In this document: one piece after another, positions 25,349-33,195 of the stretch
How positions within the stretch are numbered: the first letter of the stretch is position 1
Layout of the letters: the number at the start of each line of letters is the position of its first letter
Source: Erythrobacter sp.
Lineage (GTDB): Bacteria > Pseudomonadota > Alphaproteobacteria > Sphingomonadales > Sphingomonadaceae
Assembly: GCF_030066995.1 (NCBI RefSeq)
Contig: NZ_JASJAP010000003.1
Span: 264,154 to 328,153, forward strand
Reading direction: 5' to 3'
Length of the DNA stretch: 64,000 bases
Notes under the pieces: model-generated
Told to the model about the DNA's origin: nothing
Database searches by the model: none
What the model saw: the letters and a program-made list of their open reading frames with translations, nothing else
Program-made: the position numbers and the translations under genes

Positions 25349-26743
25349 ATGGTCACCACAAGAAGAGAGCATAAATGGCTACGCTACGCTCTAGGTCGTT
25401 CCTTATGGCCGGACCTCCTTTCCGCCCTCGCAGCGGTGGTCGGGGTAGTCGCGCTTGCTGACTATGTCATAGCCTATCTGGCGGGCGCGCTTACGAGCGC
25501 CAACATCGCATTTGCCATAATCGCAAGCGCTTCAGTTGTTCTGAGCGTCGTCCTCATTTGGAGAGGACGAGCGTCCTACGTGCGGAAGGCCAATGCAAAG
25601 CTGAATGCGACGCTTGCGACTAAGATCGCATCCGATCTGAAAATTGAATTACCCAGCGATTACAGGACGAGCGGGTATGAGTTGGTCGGAGGAAAACACG
25701 GATTCGGATTTTGGAGTAGATACACTACCTCTCAATTATTCCGTAAGTCGGGAGCGAAAGAATTGTCGGGGACGATTCGTATTCGCGCCGGAAAGTTTAC
25801 AGGACGAGAGGATCTGCGGCGTTCGATAGGCGCAAGGAATGCAGTGAACGCAATCCGCAGTCAGACACTCTTCCGCAATGATCGGAAGATCAGACTGCGC
25901 AGCAATCTGTTAAAGGCGACCTGGAGTGGCGGAAATGTCGAACTTCAAGAAACCGATTATCTTGCGTCGCGCATCAGCAACGATATCTCTTTTCAGACCA
26001 TCAGTTTGCGCAACGCAGCGCTCGATAGTCCGGACGAAGCCACGACCGAAGTTCTCTATGACGGGCTGTCATTCTTTCTCAAGACCAAAGCTGAGGGTCG
26101 CGAGTTTCGCGGCTATTGCGATACCGATTGTTCGAACCAGATTGGAGTTTCGACGCTCGCCTTCACTAGCGATGGTTACCTGTTGCTCGTAGACCAGTTG
26201 AGCGGTGGCCTCGAAAGTGCTGAACTTATTGCACCCAGTGGTTCCGGCTCTCTCGATTGGGAAGACTTGCCGTCTGATCCCGATGGTAAGGATTTCTGGA
26301 CATGGATTACTCAAGCAGCTAAGCGCGAACTGCGAGAAGAACTTGGTCTGTGCCACTACAGCCTCTCTTTGCTCGAGCGAATAAGGCATCGTCATAAAGT
26401 GCGATGGATGAAATCACTCAGCATTGAGCCCGCCCTGATCGGCATAGGGGGCCTGATGCATCGCGGTGGAAAGCCAGACCTATTCTTCCTTGCCAAGCTT
26501 GATTGCACCGTCGACGATATTCGAAGATACTCCGTTTACGGAGCCGAGGAAAAGTTTCTTTCGCAGCGTTGTGGATTGGATGCTGCGAAGAAACTGACTG
26601 ATTGGACGCCGCAAAGCGTGCAGGAGTTGGTAGGCCGAAACACGACAGATCGGGATTCGTTCCCATTAGAGTTGTGCTTCTTAATGCTGTTGGAGTTGTG
26701 CCAGACTTGCCCCGGAGAGTTGCAGTCATTCCTTGAAGACTAA
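25349..26743 (+). CDS. Two-helix membrane protein with C-terminal Nudix-like domain
   Basis: This is a 464-aa protein of unknown family. Two hydrophobic helices (about residues 22-46 and 52-71, ANIAFAIIASASVVLSVVLI) anchor it, followed by a basic, strand-rich middle (about 95-225). The last 200 residues look like a Nudix domain: GVSTLAFTSDGYLLLVDQ, APSGSGSLDWEDL, and the box core RELREELGL at 326-334. The usual upstream Gly and Glu of the box are not in place, as Thr318 holds the Glu position. Two 60-base lines I counted are 45-48% GC, against 57-65% in neighbouring genes. It splits the usual phoH-ybeY pair, and no good ribosome site precedes the ATG. It was probably acquired by transfer; an effector or signal-sensing role is inference. 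Confidence 0.6.
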   Translation: MVTTRREHKWLRYALGRSLWPDLLSALAAVVGVVALADYVIAYLAGALTSANIAFAIIASASVVLSVVLIWRGRASYVRKANAKLNATLATKIASDLKIELPSDYRTSGYELVGGKHGFGFWSRYTTSQLFRKSGAKELSGTIRIRAGKFTGREDLRRSIGARNAVNAIRSQTLFRNDRKIRLRSNLLKATWSGGNVELQETDYLASRISNDISFQTISLRNAALDSPDEATTEVLYDGLSFFLKTKAEGREFRGYCDTDCSNQIGVSTLAFTSDGYLLLVDQLSGGLESAELIAPSGSGSLDWEDLPSDPDGKDFWTWITQAAKRELREELGLCHYSLSLLERIRHRHKVRWMKSLSIEPALIGIGGLMHRGGKPDLFFLAKLDCTVDDIRRYSVYGAEEKFLSQRCGLDAAKKLTDWTPQSVQELVGRNTTDRDSFPLELCFLMLLELCQTCPGELQSFLED

Positions 26744-26835
26744 CCCGTTGGTGTGGAACCGGCAGGTCACCAAACTGGTCGCTTCCATGGGGCCGAGCCT
26801 ACGCTAGTGAGCGTTTCAGAGTTGCAGAATTCGCG

Positions 26836-27321
26836 ATGAAATTGGATATCGACATCGAAGGTTGGCCCGCGGGCGAGTGGAAGACGCTTGCGGCGCGATC
26901 GGTGGATGCGGTGAACGGCGTCGCCTCCGAACTGGCGAACGCTCGGCTGACCGCGAGTCTCCTCCTCACCACCGACACCGAGGTCCACACCCTCAACCGC
27001 GAATGGCGCGAGCGCGACAAGGCGACGAATGTGCTGAGCTTCCCCATGCTCGACCGCGCCGAATTGCTCGACCTGACCCGGGACGGCCCGCCCGTCATGC
27101 TCGGCGATATCGCGCTCGCTTACGAGACCTGCGCGCGCGAGGCTGAGGAGAAGGGTATCGAACTCGAAGCGCACGCTGCGCACCTTATCGTCCACGGATT
27201 GCTGCACCTCGCGGGATACGATCATGTGCACTCGGACGAGGAAGCCGAGGCCATGGAGGCGCTGGAAACGCGCGCTCTTGCAAAATTGGGCCTTGAGGAC
27301 CCATATGATGACAGAGACTGA
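26836..27321 (+). CDS. ybeY: Endoribonuclease / rRNA maturation factor YbeY
   Basis: The 161-aa protein has the UPF0054 zinc motif HGLLHLAGYDH (His120, His124, His130) and the NVLSFP strand. YbeY acts in 16S rRNA 3'-end maturation and ribosome quality control, usually with PhoH/YbeZ and Era. It lies 92 bases after the inserted membrane-Nudix gene and 23 bases before the corC-like gene. Confidence 0.95.
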   Translation: MKLDIDIEGWPAGEWKTLAARSVDAVNGVASELANARLTASLLLTTDTEVHTLNREWRERDKATNVLSFPMLDRAELLDLTRDGPPVMLGDIALAYETCAREAEEKGIELEAHAAHLIVHGLLHLAGYDHVHSDEEAEAMEALETRALAKLGLEDPYDDRD

Positions 27322-27344
27322 ACGGAGGAAACCTCGCTAGGGCC

Positions 27345-28289
27345 ATGCCCGATTCACAAAGCCCCGCGGGAGACGCGGAGAGTAGCAGCGGGCTCTGGTC
27401 CAATCTGGGGCTCGCTTTCAGACGATTGACAGGGGCCGGTGACGGCGATCGCTCCTTGCGTGCGCAGCTTGAGGAGGCAATCGACGAGCACGAGGGCGAA
27501 AACGGCGACGACACGCCCGATGAGGGCGGGAGCGCCAGTGGCGACCTGTTGCCGGTTGAGCGGCAGATGTTGCGCAACCTCCTGCACTTCTCCGACCACG
27601 ACGCCGACGATGTCGCAGTGCCGCGCGGTGAGATCGTCGCGGTGGACGCCAAGATCGACTGGGAAGAGCTGGTCGCCACCTTCTCCGAGCACGGTCATTC
27701 GCGCATGCCGGTCTATCGCGAGACGCTCGATGAGGTGATCGGCATGATCCACATCAAGGACGTGTTTTCCTACCTTGCCAACGGCAAAACGCCGCCTTCG
27801 GACTGGACGACGCTGATGCGGCAACCGCTCTACGTGCCGCAGGTGCGCGGCGCGCTTGATGTGCTCGCGGACATGCGCGCGCGGCGAGTGCACCTTGCCA
27901 TCGTGCTTGACGAGTTTTCCGGGACCGACGGTATCATCACCATCGAAGACCTGGTCGAAGAGATCGTCGGGGAAATCGAGGATGAACACGATGAGACGCC
28001 CGAAGCGCTGATCGTTCCGATTGGCGAGGGCATGTGGGATTGCGACGCGCGCGCCGAGCTGGAGGACGTGGCTGAGATGGTCGATCCGCGCCTTGCCGAG
28101 GTTGAAGAATCGGTCGACACTCTGGGCGGGCTGGCGTTCGTTCTCGCCGAAGCGGTGCCACAGGTCGGCGCAATGGTGGAACATCCCAGCGGCTGGCGGA
28201 TTGAGGTAACAGCGGGCGATGAGACGCATGTGAAACGTCTGCGGCTGCATCGACCGGACGCCGCGCCAGTTGCGAGTGACATGCAATAA
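27345..28289 (+). CDS. CorC/HlyC-type CBS-domain protein
   Basis: This 314-aa soluble protein has two CBS domains (about residues 85-205, including DDVAVPRGEIVAVD and GMIHIKDVFSYL) and a C-terminal CorC_HlyC domain (about 225-305, VDTLGGLAFVLAEAVPQVGA). The family (YbeX/CorC) is linked to Mg/Co efflux and ribosome homeostasis. It has no membrane part. It closes the miaB-phoH-ybeY cluster; the apolipoprotein acyltransferase lnt, which often follows, is absent here. Confidence 0.88.
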   Translation: MPDSQSPAGDAESSSGLWSNLGLAFRRLTGAGDGDRSLRAQLEEAIDEHEGENGDDTPDEGGSASGDLLPVERQMLRNLLHFSDHDADDVAVPRGEIVAVDAKIDWEELVATFSEHGHSRMPVYRETLDEVIGMIHIKDVFSYLANGKTPPSDWTTLMRQPLYVPQVRGALDVLADMRARRVHLAIVLDEFSGTDGIITIEDLVEEIVGEIEDEHDETPEALIVPIGEGMWDCDARAELEDVAEMVDPRLAEVEESVDTLGGLAFVLAEAVPQVGAMVEHPSGWRIEVTAGDETHVKRLRLHRPDAAPVASDMQ

Positions 28290-28340
28290 TCGCACGGCAA
28301 GAGCGTTTTTTCACCGAAATCTTCCGTTTTTTGCATCCAA

Positions 28341-28376
28341 TTCGCTTGGCGAACGTATTTCCTATCAGGGATAGGA
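28341..28376. promoter_or_regulatory. Two palindromes over the leader of the LysR gene
   Basis: TTCGC-TTG-GCGAA occupies 28341-28353 and TCCTATC-AGG-GATAGGA occupies 28360-28376, both with perfect arms. The second contains the only good ribosome-binding sequence (AGGA) of the LysR gene that starts at 28383. These could be operators for the regulator or an RNA hairpin that hides the ribosome site. Confidence 0.45.
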
Positions 28377-28382
28377 GTTTGC

Positions 28383-29267
28383 ATGCCTTCACGTCGTTTG
28401 CCACCGCTTCGCGCGCTCGAAGCCTTCATGCGCACCGTTCGCCTTGGCTCCGCGCGCGCCGCCGCTGAGGAGATCGGGCTGAGCCCGTCCGCGCTCTCAC
28501 GCCGGATCACCAATCTGGAAGAGTTTGTCGGCAAAAAGCTCTTCACTCGCGCGCGCCAGTCGATGCAGCTGACCGATGAAGGCCAGGCCTTCTATGAGGC
28601 GGTGAACCCGCATCTGGAATCGCTCGCGCGCGCGGTCGAGAGCCAGTCGGACAACGTTTCGCTGCTGCGCCTGCGCCTCGGCGTCCTTCCCATGTTCGGC
28701 AGCCAGCGCCTGTTCCCGCGTCTTGGCGAATTGCGCAAGCGCCATCCCCTGCTGCACATCGATATCGACACCGCTCCGCATCTGGAAGACCGGGTGGGCG
28801 ACACGCTGGATGCGGCCATCATCCTCTCTCGCGGCCCCGACACCAACCTTCACGCCGTGCGGCTCGACCACAACCTCGTCCACGCGCTGTGCTCGAAAGA
28901 GATCGCGCAGATTGTCGGTGAGGACATCACCGCCGAGCGGCTCGCCAAGCAGACCTTCCTGATCCACAACGAATTGCCCGAGAGCTTTCGCGCGTGGAAG
29001 CAGGCCTATCGCCTCGAAGATATGGAGCCCGCCGCGATTGATCACTACGATTCCGGCCAGCTGATGCTGGAGGCCGCCGCCCAAGGGCTAGGCATTGCGA
29101 TCATGCACGACGATCACCTGCGCCGCGCCGCCGACAGCCGCCTCACCAATCTCGGCTCGCTGACCGTGGAGAGCCCGTACAGCTACTGGTTTGTGTGCAA
29201 ACCGACAGCGTTGGAGGCGAGGCCGGTGCGGCTGTTTCACGATTGGCTCGTGCGCGCGGCCCTTTAG
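28383..29267 (+). CDS. LysR-family regulator, GcvA-like
   Basis: This is a 294-aa protein. The N-terminal winged helix reads PPLRALEAFMRTVRLGSARA and SPSALSRRITNLEEFVGKKL, a layout typical of the GcvA group. The C-terminal effector domain spans about residues 90-290. It stands alone after the corC-like gene, and the downstream gene is convergent, so its target is not visible locally. The palindromes just upstream suggest autoregulation. Confidence 0.85.
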   Translation: MPSRRLPPLRALEAFMRTVRLGSARAAAEEIGLSPSALSRRITNLEEFVGKKLFTRARQSMQLTDEGQAFYEAVNPHLESLARAVESQSDNVSLLRLRLGVLPMFGSQRLFPRLGELRKRHPLLHIDIDTAPHLEDRVGDTLDAAIILSRGPDTNLHAVRLDHNLVHALCSKEIAQIVGEDITAERLAKQTFLIHNELPESFRAWKQAYRLEDMEPAAIDHYDSGQLMLEAAAQGLGIAIMHDDHLRRAADSRLTNLGSLTVESPYSYWFVCKPTALEARPVRLFHDWLVRAAL

Positions 29268-29292
29268 GCGCGCAAAGCCCTTGTTCGGTTTC

Positions 29293-29817
29293 CTACGCTG
29301 TTGATGTGTGGAAGACCTCGACTTCGCGTCCGCATGTGGGATCAACAGTGCGTCGATCAAAGCGCATGCCGAGCTTTTCGATCACCCGCCGCGAAGCTAC
29401 ATTCTCGATCTGAAAAACGCTCACAATCGTTGGCAGTCCAAGGTCCTGCAGGCCAAATTGAAGCGCCGCCTGTGCGGCCTCCGTTGCATAGCCTTGTCCC
29501 CAGTGCTTGTGGGCAAGCCTCCAGCCAATCTCCACGGCAGGCATGATCTCGGGAAGAAAAGTGGGCTCGGACAGACCGGTAAAGCCTATGAAATTTCCAT
29601 TCTTCAAGAGCTCCACCGCGAACAGGCCGAAGCCCTTCTCATCCCATTCGCGTTCAAAGGCGTCGATTGATCGTTCGACCTCTTCGCGTGTTCGGGTGTT
29701 TCCGCCGCCGATGAACCGCATGACCTCGCGATCGCGGCACATGGCTGCGAAGAATTCGATATCGTCAGAGCGCCATCTTCGCAGCAGGAGGCGGCCCGTT
29801 GTGATTGATGGGTCCAT
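29293..29817 (-). CDS. GNAT-family N-acetyltransferase, RimJ/RimL type
   Basis: This 174-aa protein starts MDPSITTGRLLLRRWRSDDI, the common opening of RimJ/RimL-like acetyltransferases. The acetyl-CoA loop HWGQGYATEAAQA and the late NVASRRVIEKLGM follow. It may acetylate a protein N-terminus or a small amine. The ATG at 29817 removes 13 unlikely residues from the longer frame. It lies convergent to the LysR gene and upstream of no obvious partner. Confidence 0.85.
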   Translation of the reverse strand: MDPSITTGRLLLRRWRSDDIEFFAAMCRDREVMRFIGGGNTRTREEVERSIDAFEREWDEKGFGLFAVELLKNGNFIGFTGLSEPTFLPEIMPAVEIGWRLAHKHWGQGYATEAAQAALQFGLQDLGLPTIVSVFQIENVASRRVIEKLGMRFDRRTVDPTCGREVEVFHTSTA

Positions 29818-29873
29818 TATCGTCACATAACAAAGACAAGGGAGAACCGGCCACAATCAGATCTGAGCAAGCC

Positions 29874-30761
29874 TCACTGCGTCTCCACCGGCACCTTTTC
29901 GCGCGGCGCTTCGTAGCGCACGGGCGGCACCGAGTGGCTGAACTCGCGCAAGGGTTTGCCCAGCGCGTCGCAAAGAGCCTCTTCGATCCGGCGGCGCGCT
30001 TCGGCGCTGATCGCCTTGCGCCCGCGATGGTCCTCGGGGCTGAAGGGCTCAAGAAAGGTTACGCGCAAGCGGAAGGTGCCCTTGCGCGACAAAAGGCGTT
30101 TGGCGTTGTTCAGCCCGCCTTCCTCGCCGATCCAGCCGATCCATTCGGCAACCGGTCCATAATCGAGCAGAACCGGCTGAACGAGCACGCCGGGGGGAGG
30201 GGGCTCCAGCACCGAGAGCATGCTGGTCTTGAAGGGCAGCAGCGATTGCCCGTCCGTCGTGGTTCCTTCGGGAAAAACGGTGACCGACCAATTGTCCGCC
30301 AGCGCCTCCTTGAGCGCGTTGATCTGTTCCGCGACGCCCAGCCGGTGTTCGCGTTTGACGAAGACGGTGCGATTGAGCGAGGCGAGCCAGCCGACGATGG
30401 GGGATTGTTCCAGCTCCGCCTTGGCGACGAAGGCCGTCCCGCTCGCCCCCGCCAGCGCCAGAATATCGATCCAGGAGACGTGGTTGGCGACGTAGAATAC
30501 ATCGCGCTTCAGGTGGGTGCCCACGGTCTCGACCCGCGCGCCGCACACCCGCGCGGCGCAGCGCAGAAACAGCATCGGGAAAGGCGAGCCGTAAAGCACC
30601 GTGCGGTATATGTAGTGGAGCGGCATAAACACCGCGAGAAGCCCGATCAGGCCCAGCGCGCGCCAGACGATGCGCATCCAGCCGATAGCCGAGATCGCGG
30701 TCGTCTCTCCGCGCGCCGCGGCGACGCGATCCTGCCAGGCTTTGGTGTTCTCTTCTGTCAT
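29874..30761 (-). CDS. 1-acyl-sn-glycerol-3-phosphate acyltransferase (PlsC-like)
   Basis: The 295-aa membrane-bound protein has the acyltransferase HX4D motif NHVSWID (His94, Asp99) and FPEGTTTDG, with an N-terminal hydrophobic region (MRIVWRALGLIGLLAVFMPL). It transfers an acyl chain to lysophosphatidic acid or a related lysolipid. It lies 29 bases after fur on the same strand, a pairing known from sphingomonads. Confidence 0.9.
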   Translation of the reverse strand: MTEENTKAWQDRVAAARGETTAISAIGWMRIVWRALGLIGLLAVFMPLHYIYRTVLYGSPFPMLFLRCAARVCGARVETVGTHLKRDVFYVANHVSWIDILALAGASGTAFVAKAELEQSPIVGWLASLNRTVFVKREHRLGVAEQINALKEALADNWSVTVFPEGTTTDGQSLLPFKTSMLSVLEPPPPGVLVQPVLLDYGPVAEWIGWIGEEGGLNNAKRLLSRKGTFRLRVTFLEPFSPEDHRGRKAISAEARRRIEEALCDALGKPLREFSHSVPPVRYEAPREKVPVETQ

Positions 30762-30790
30762 TCGCCCCTTCGTGCGTCCACCGCGTCGGC

Positions 30791-31213
30791 TCAATCGTCG
30801 CGAGAGAGCCGCACGCCGTATAGCTCCATCCGGTGGTCAACCAGGCGGTAGCCCAGTTTTTCCGCGATCTGGCGTTGCAGCGACTCGACCTCGGGATCGA
30901 CGAATTCGACCACTTTGCCGGTTTCGACATCGATCAGATGATCGTGGTGCGCCTCGGGCACCGGCTCATAGCGCGACCGGCCATCGCCGAAATCGTGGCG
31001 ATCGAGGATGCCGGCCTCCTCGAACAGGCGGACGGTGCGGTAAACGGTCGCGATCGAGATCTTGGGGTCGATGGCCGAGGCGCGGTTGTGCAGCAGTTCG
31101 ACGTCGGGGTGATCGTCGCTTTCGGACAGAACCTTGGCGATGACGCGCCGCTGCTCGGTGATGCGCAGACCCTTTTCGGCGCACAATTGCTCAAGATCGA
31201 TCTTCTGGCTCAA
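30791..31213 (-). CDS. fur: Ferric uptake regulator family protein Fur
   Basis: The 140-aa protein has the winged helix (GLRITEQRRVIAKVLSESDD, ATVYRTVRLFEE) and the metal-binding HHDHLIDVETGKVVEF region. The CxxC pairs of zinc-rich Fur proteins are missing, as in many alphaproteobacterial Fur/Mur proteins, so iron or manganese specificity cannot be decided. The start is taken as the TTG at 31213, which follows AGGGGAG at good spacing and gives the normal family length. The frame is open to another TTG at 31252. Confidence 0.87.
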   Translation of the reverse strand: MSQKIDLEQLCAEKGLRITEQRRVIAKVLSESDDHPDVELLHNRASAIDPKISIATVYRTVRLFEEAGILDRHDFGDGRSRYEPVPEAHHDHLIDVETGKVVEFVDPEVESLQRQIAEKLGYRLVDHRMELYGVRLSRDD

Positions 31214-31395
31214 GGTGGCTCCCCTGACGTGATGGACGCCGTGTGGCCGCAACAGCGGCGCCCGAAAGCCGCGCCCGGTAGGTGTGTTCGCCCGCTGTCT
31301 TACAAAGACGAGAGCGATGGCTCAAGCGCGAGCCGTGGAAAGGTGTCGGACCACCTTTCAAGCGACTGCGCTGCGTTGCCTCTGGGAGAGACTCG

Positions 31396-31432
31396 AAACC
31401 GCCGCCTTGCGCACACGGCATAGCGGCGGTTT
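31396..31432 (-). terminator. Hairpin downstream of mucR-like gene
   Basis: AAACCGCCGC (31396-31405) and GCGGCGGTTT (31423-31432) form a perfect 10-bp stem with a 17-base loop, 46 bases after the stop of the mucR-like gene. Only a short T run follows, so it is a weak or Rho-assisted terminator; it separates mucR from fur. Confidence 0.5.
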
Positions 31433-31477
31433 GCGGTACCAGTGAGGCGCTCAATCGCGCCTTTTCGTCAGGCGGTC

Positions 31478-31915
31478 CTAGGCAGCCTTGCGGCGGCCGC
31501 GCCCGCTGCCCGGCTTGCGGCCCAGACCGATTTTCTTCGCGAGATCGCGGCGCTTTTCAGCGTAATTGGGTGCGACCATCGGATAGTCCGACGGCAGGTT
31601 CCAGCGCGCGCGGTACTCTTCAGGCGTCATGTTGTAATTGGTGCGCAGATAGCGCTTGAGCATTTTGAGCTTCTTGCCGTCTTCCAGGCAGACAATGTAA
31701 TCCGGCTTGACTGACGCGCGAATGGAAACGGCAGGCTCGGGCCGTTCTTCGGCGGCTTCAGCGGCCTCGCCAAGACCAGACAGAGCGCCAAAGACGTTGG
31801 TTATCAGCCCCGGCACATCATCCACCGCCACATCGTTGTTGCTGACATGCGCTGCGACGATATCACTGGTTAGTGTGATCAGTGTTTCTTTCATTTCTGA
31901 ATCAAGTTCTTGCAT
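31478..31915 (-). CDS. MucR/Ros-family regulator with altered zinc-finger ligands
   Basis: This is a 145-aa regulator of the Ros/MucR type: an N-terminal oligomerisation part (to about residue 65), then the DNA-binding domain PDYIVCLEDGKKLKMLKRYL, RTNYNMTPEEYRARWNLPSD and YPMVAPNYAEKRRDLAKKIG. In classic members the finger uses Cys, Cys or Asp, and two His. Here Cys76 and Asp79 remain, but the two His positions are Tyr89 and Asn93. It may fold without zinc, as reported for some Mesorhizobium loti homologs. The 130-base region upstream is AT-rich, the kind of site MucR binds. Confidence 0.85.
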   Translation of the reverse strand: MQELDSEMKETLITLTSDIVAAHVSNNDVAVDDVPGLITNVFGALSGLGEAAEAAEERPEPAVSIRASVKPDYIVCLEDGKKLKMLKRYLRTNYNMTPEEYRARWNLPSDYPMVAPNYAEKRRDLAKKIGLGRKPGSGRGRRKAA

Positions 31916-32049
31916 GAGTTCCTCGTCTCTTTTGTCGAAGTCCAGCTATCTTGCCGGTGACCTCCCTTTGGACTGTAGGTTTCGTCTGCGCAAGACATAG
32001 ATCGTTTAAGATGTGATTAAACTCATCTAAAACGAAGATAACTCGGTGA

Positions 32050-32535
32050 TTAAAGGGCGCGACCGAAAGTAATGGCATCGATTCGGCTGCCGTCCGAGGA
32101 ACTGTAATAGTTGGGGCGCTCGCCGATCGGCTCAAAGCCGAGTTTGCGGTAAAGATGGATCGCCGGATTACCACGCCGCATTTCGAGAAAGACACGGGTA
32201 ACGCCTCGCCGTGCGGCGGCCCAGAGCAAATGATCTATCAACGCGCGGCCCAGGCCTTGCGCTCGGTGTTCAGGCCGGACCGCAATCAACAGCAGCTCCT
32301 CCTCATCCGCCGCGTGGCGCGAGAGCACAAATCCGGCTGGAGCGACGTCCGCATCTTCGGTGATCGCACCGCCCTTGGCGTCGACCAGCAGAGCGTGTGT
32401 GCTCGGCAAGAGCAGCGCGTCGCTGATCTGGCGACGGTTCCACGCCTCACCGAAGGCCGGATCGAAGGCCGCGTCCATCACCTGCATGATGCCATCGACC
32501 AGATGCGGGCGAAGCTGCGCGGGCCGGGTGCTCAC
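32050..32535 (-). CDS. rimI: Ribosomal protein S18-alanine N-acetyltransferase RimI
   Basis: The 161-aa GNAT protein has the acetyl-CoA loop RPEHRAQGLGRALIDHLLWA and the NPAIHLYRKLGFEPIGERPN end typical of RimI. It acetylates the N-terminus of S18 and perhaps other proteins. It overlaps tsaB by four bases, a usual pairing. A run of AT-rich sequence lies between it and mucR. Confidence 0.88.
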   Translation of the reverse strand: MSTRPAQLRPHLVDGIMQVMDAAFDPAFGEAWNRRQISDALLLPSTHALLVDAKGGAITEDADVAPAGFVLSRHAADEEELLLIAVRPEHRAQGLGRALIDHLLWAAARRGVTRVFLEMRRGNPAIHLYRKLGFEPIGERPNYYSSSDGSRIDAITFGRAL

Positions 32536-33158
32536 GAGGCGGCCGCCGCCTTTTGCGGGGTGGCATCGGGCGCGCGGCCATAGATCGGGCGCAGGTCCCG
32601 CGTGAAGCGATCGGGGCCGAGGCGATGCGCATCCCGCGCGTCCGGCAAAAGCTCCAGCACGGTGCGATCATCGGCGAACAGAGCGGCGCACTCGCTTGCC
32701 CGGTTGCCCGCGATCACGCGATGCACATCGGCCGCGCGCGTCTGCTCCGGCGTGAGCGAGCGGGCCGCGTCCTGGGGACACCCGTCAGCGGCGAAGTTCT
32801 GAAAGAACCACTCACCGTGCCCGCCATTCATGCAGACACTCACCGGACCCGTCTCGCGGTGAAGGGCTGCGTGCGCGACAAGGCTTAGCGTGGGGTAGCC
32901 AAGAACCTCGGCTTTCCATGCCACACCCAGGGCGCGCGCGGCGGCGAGCCCCACGCGAACGCCGGTAAAGCTGCCCGGGCCGAGCGAGACGATGATCCGC
33001 TCCGCGCGGCCTTTGTCGGGCAGAGCCGCGATCATCGGGACCAATTGCTCGGCGTGGCCGCGACCCAGCACACGGTGGTCGCGCGCGATCACGCCCTCAG
33101 CGTCCGAAAGGGCGATCGAGCAGGCCTCGCTGGCCGTCTCTATGGCGAGAACACGCAT
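32532..33158 (-). CDS. tsaB: tRNA threonylcarbamoyladenosine biosynthesis protein TsaB
   Basis: The 208-aa protein starts MRVLAIETASEACSIAL and has GRGHAEQLVPMI and LGPGSFTGVRVGLAAARALG, the TsaB hallmarks. TsaB is the non-catalytic partner of TsaD in making t6A37 in ANN-decoding tRNAs. It is coupled to rimI by overlap. Confidence 0.93.
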   Translation of the reverse strand: MRVLAIETASEACSIALSDAEGVIARDHRVLGRGHAEQLVPMIAALPDKGRAERIIVSLGPGSFTGVRVGLAAARALGVAWKAEVLGYPTLSLVAHAALHRETGPVSVCMNGGHGEWFFQNFAADGCPQDAARSLTPEQTRAADVHRVIAGNRASECAALFADDRTVLELLPDARDAHRLGPDRFTRDLRPIYGRAPDATPQKAAAAS

Positions 33159-33195
33159 CCCCTCCGCCCTGCCTCAGGCGCGGGCCGGGAGCAAG

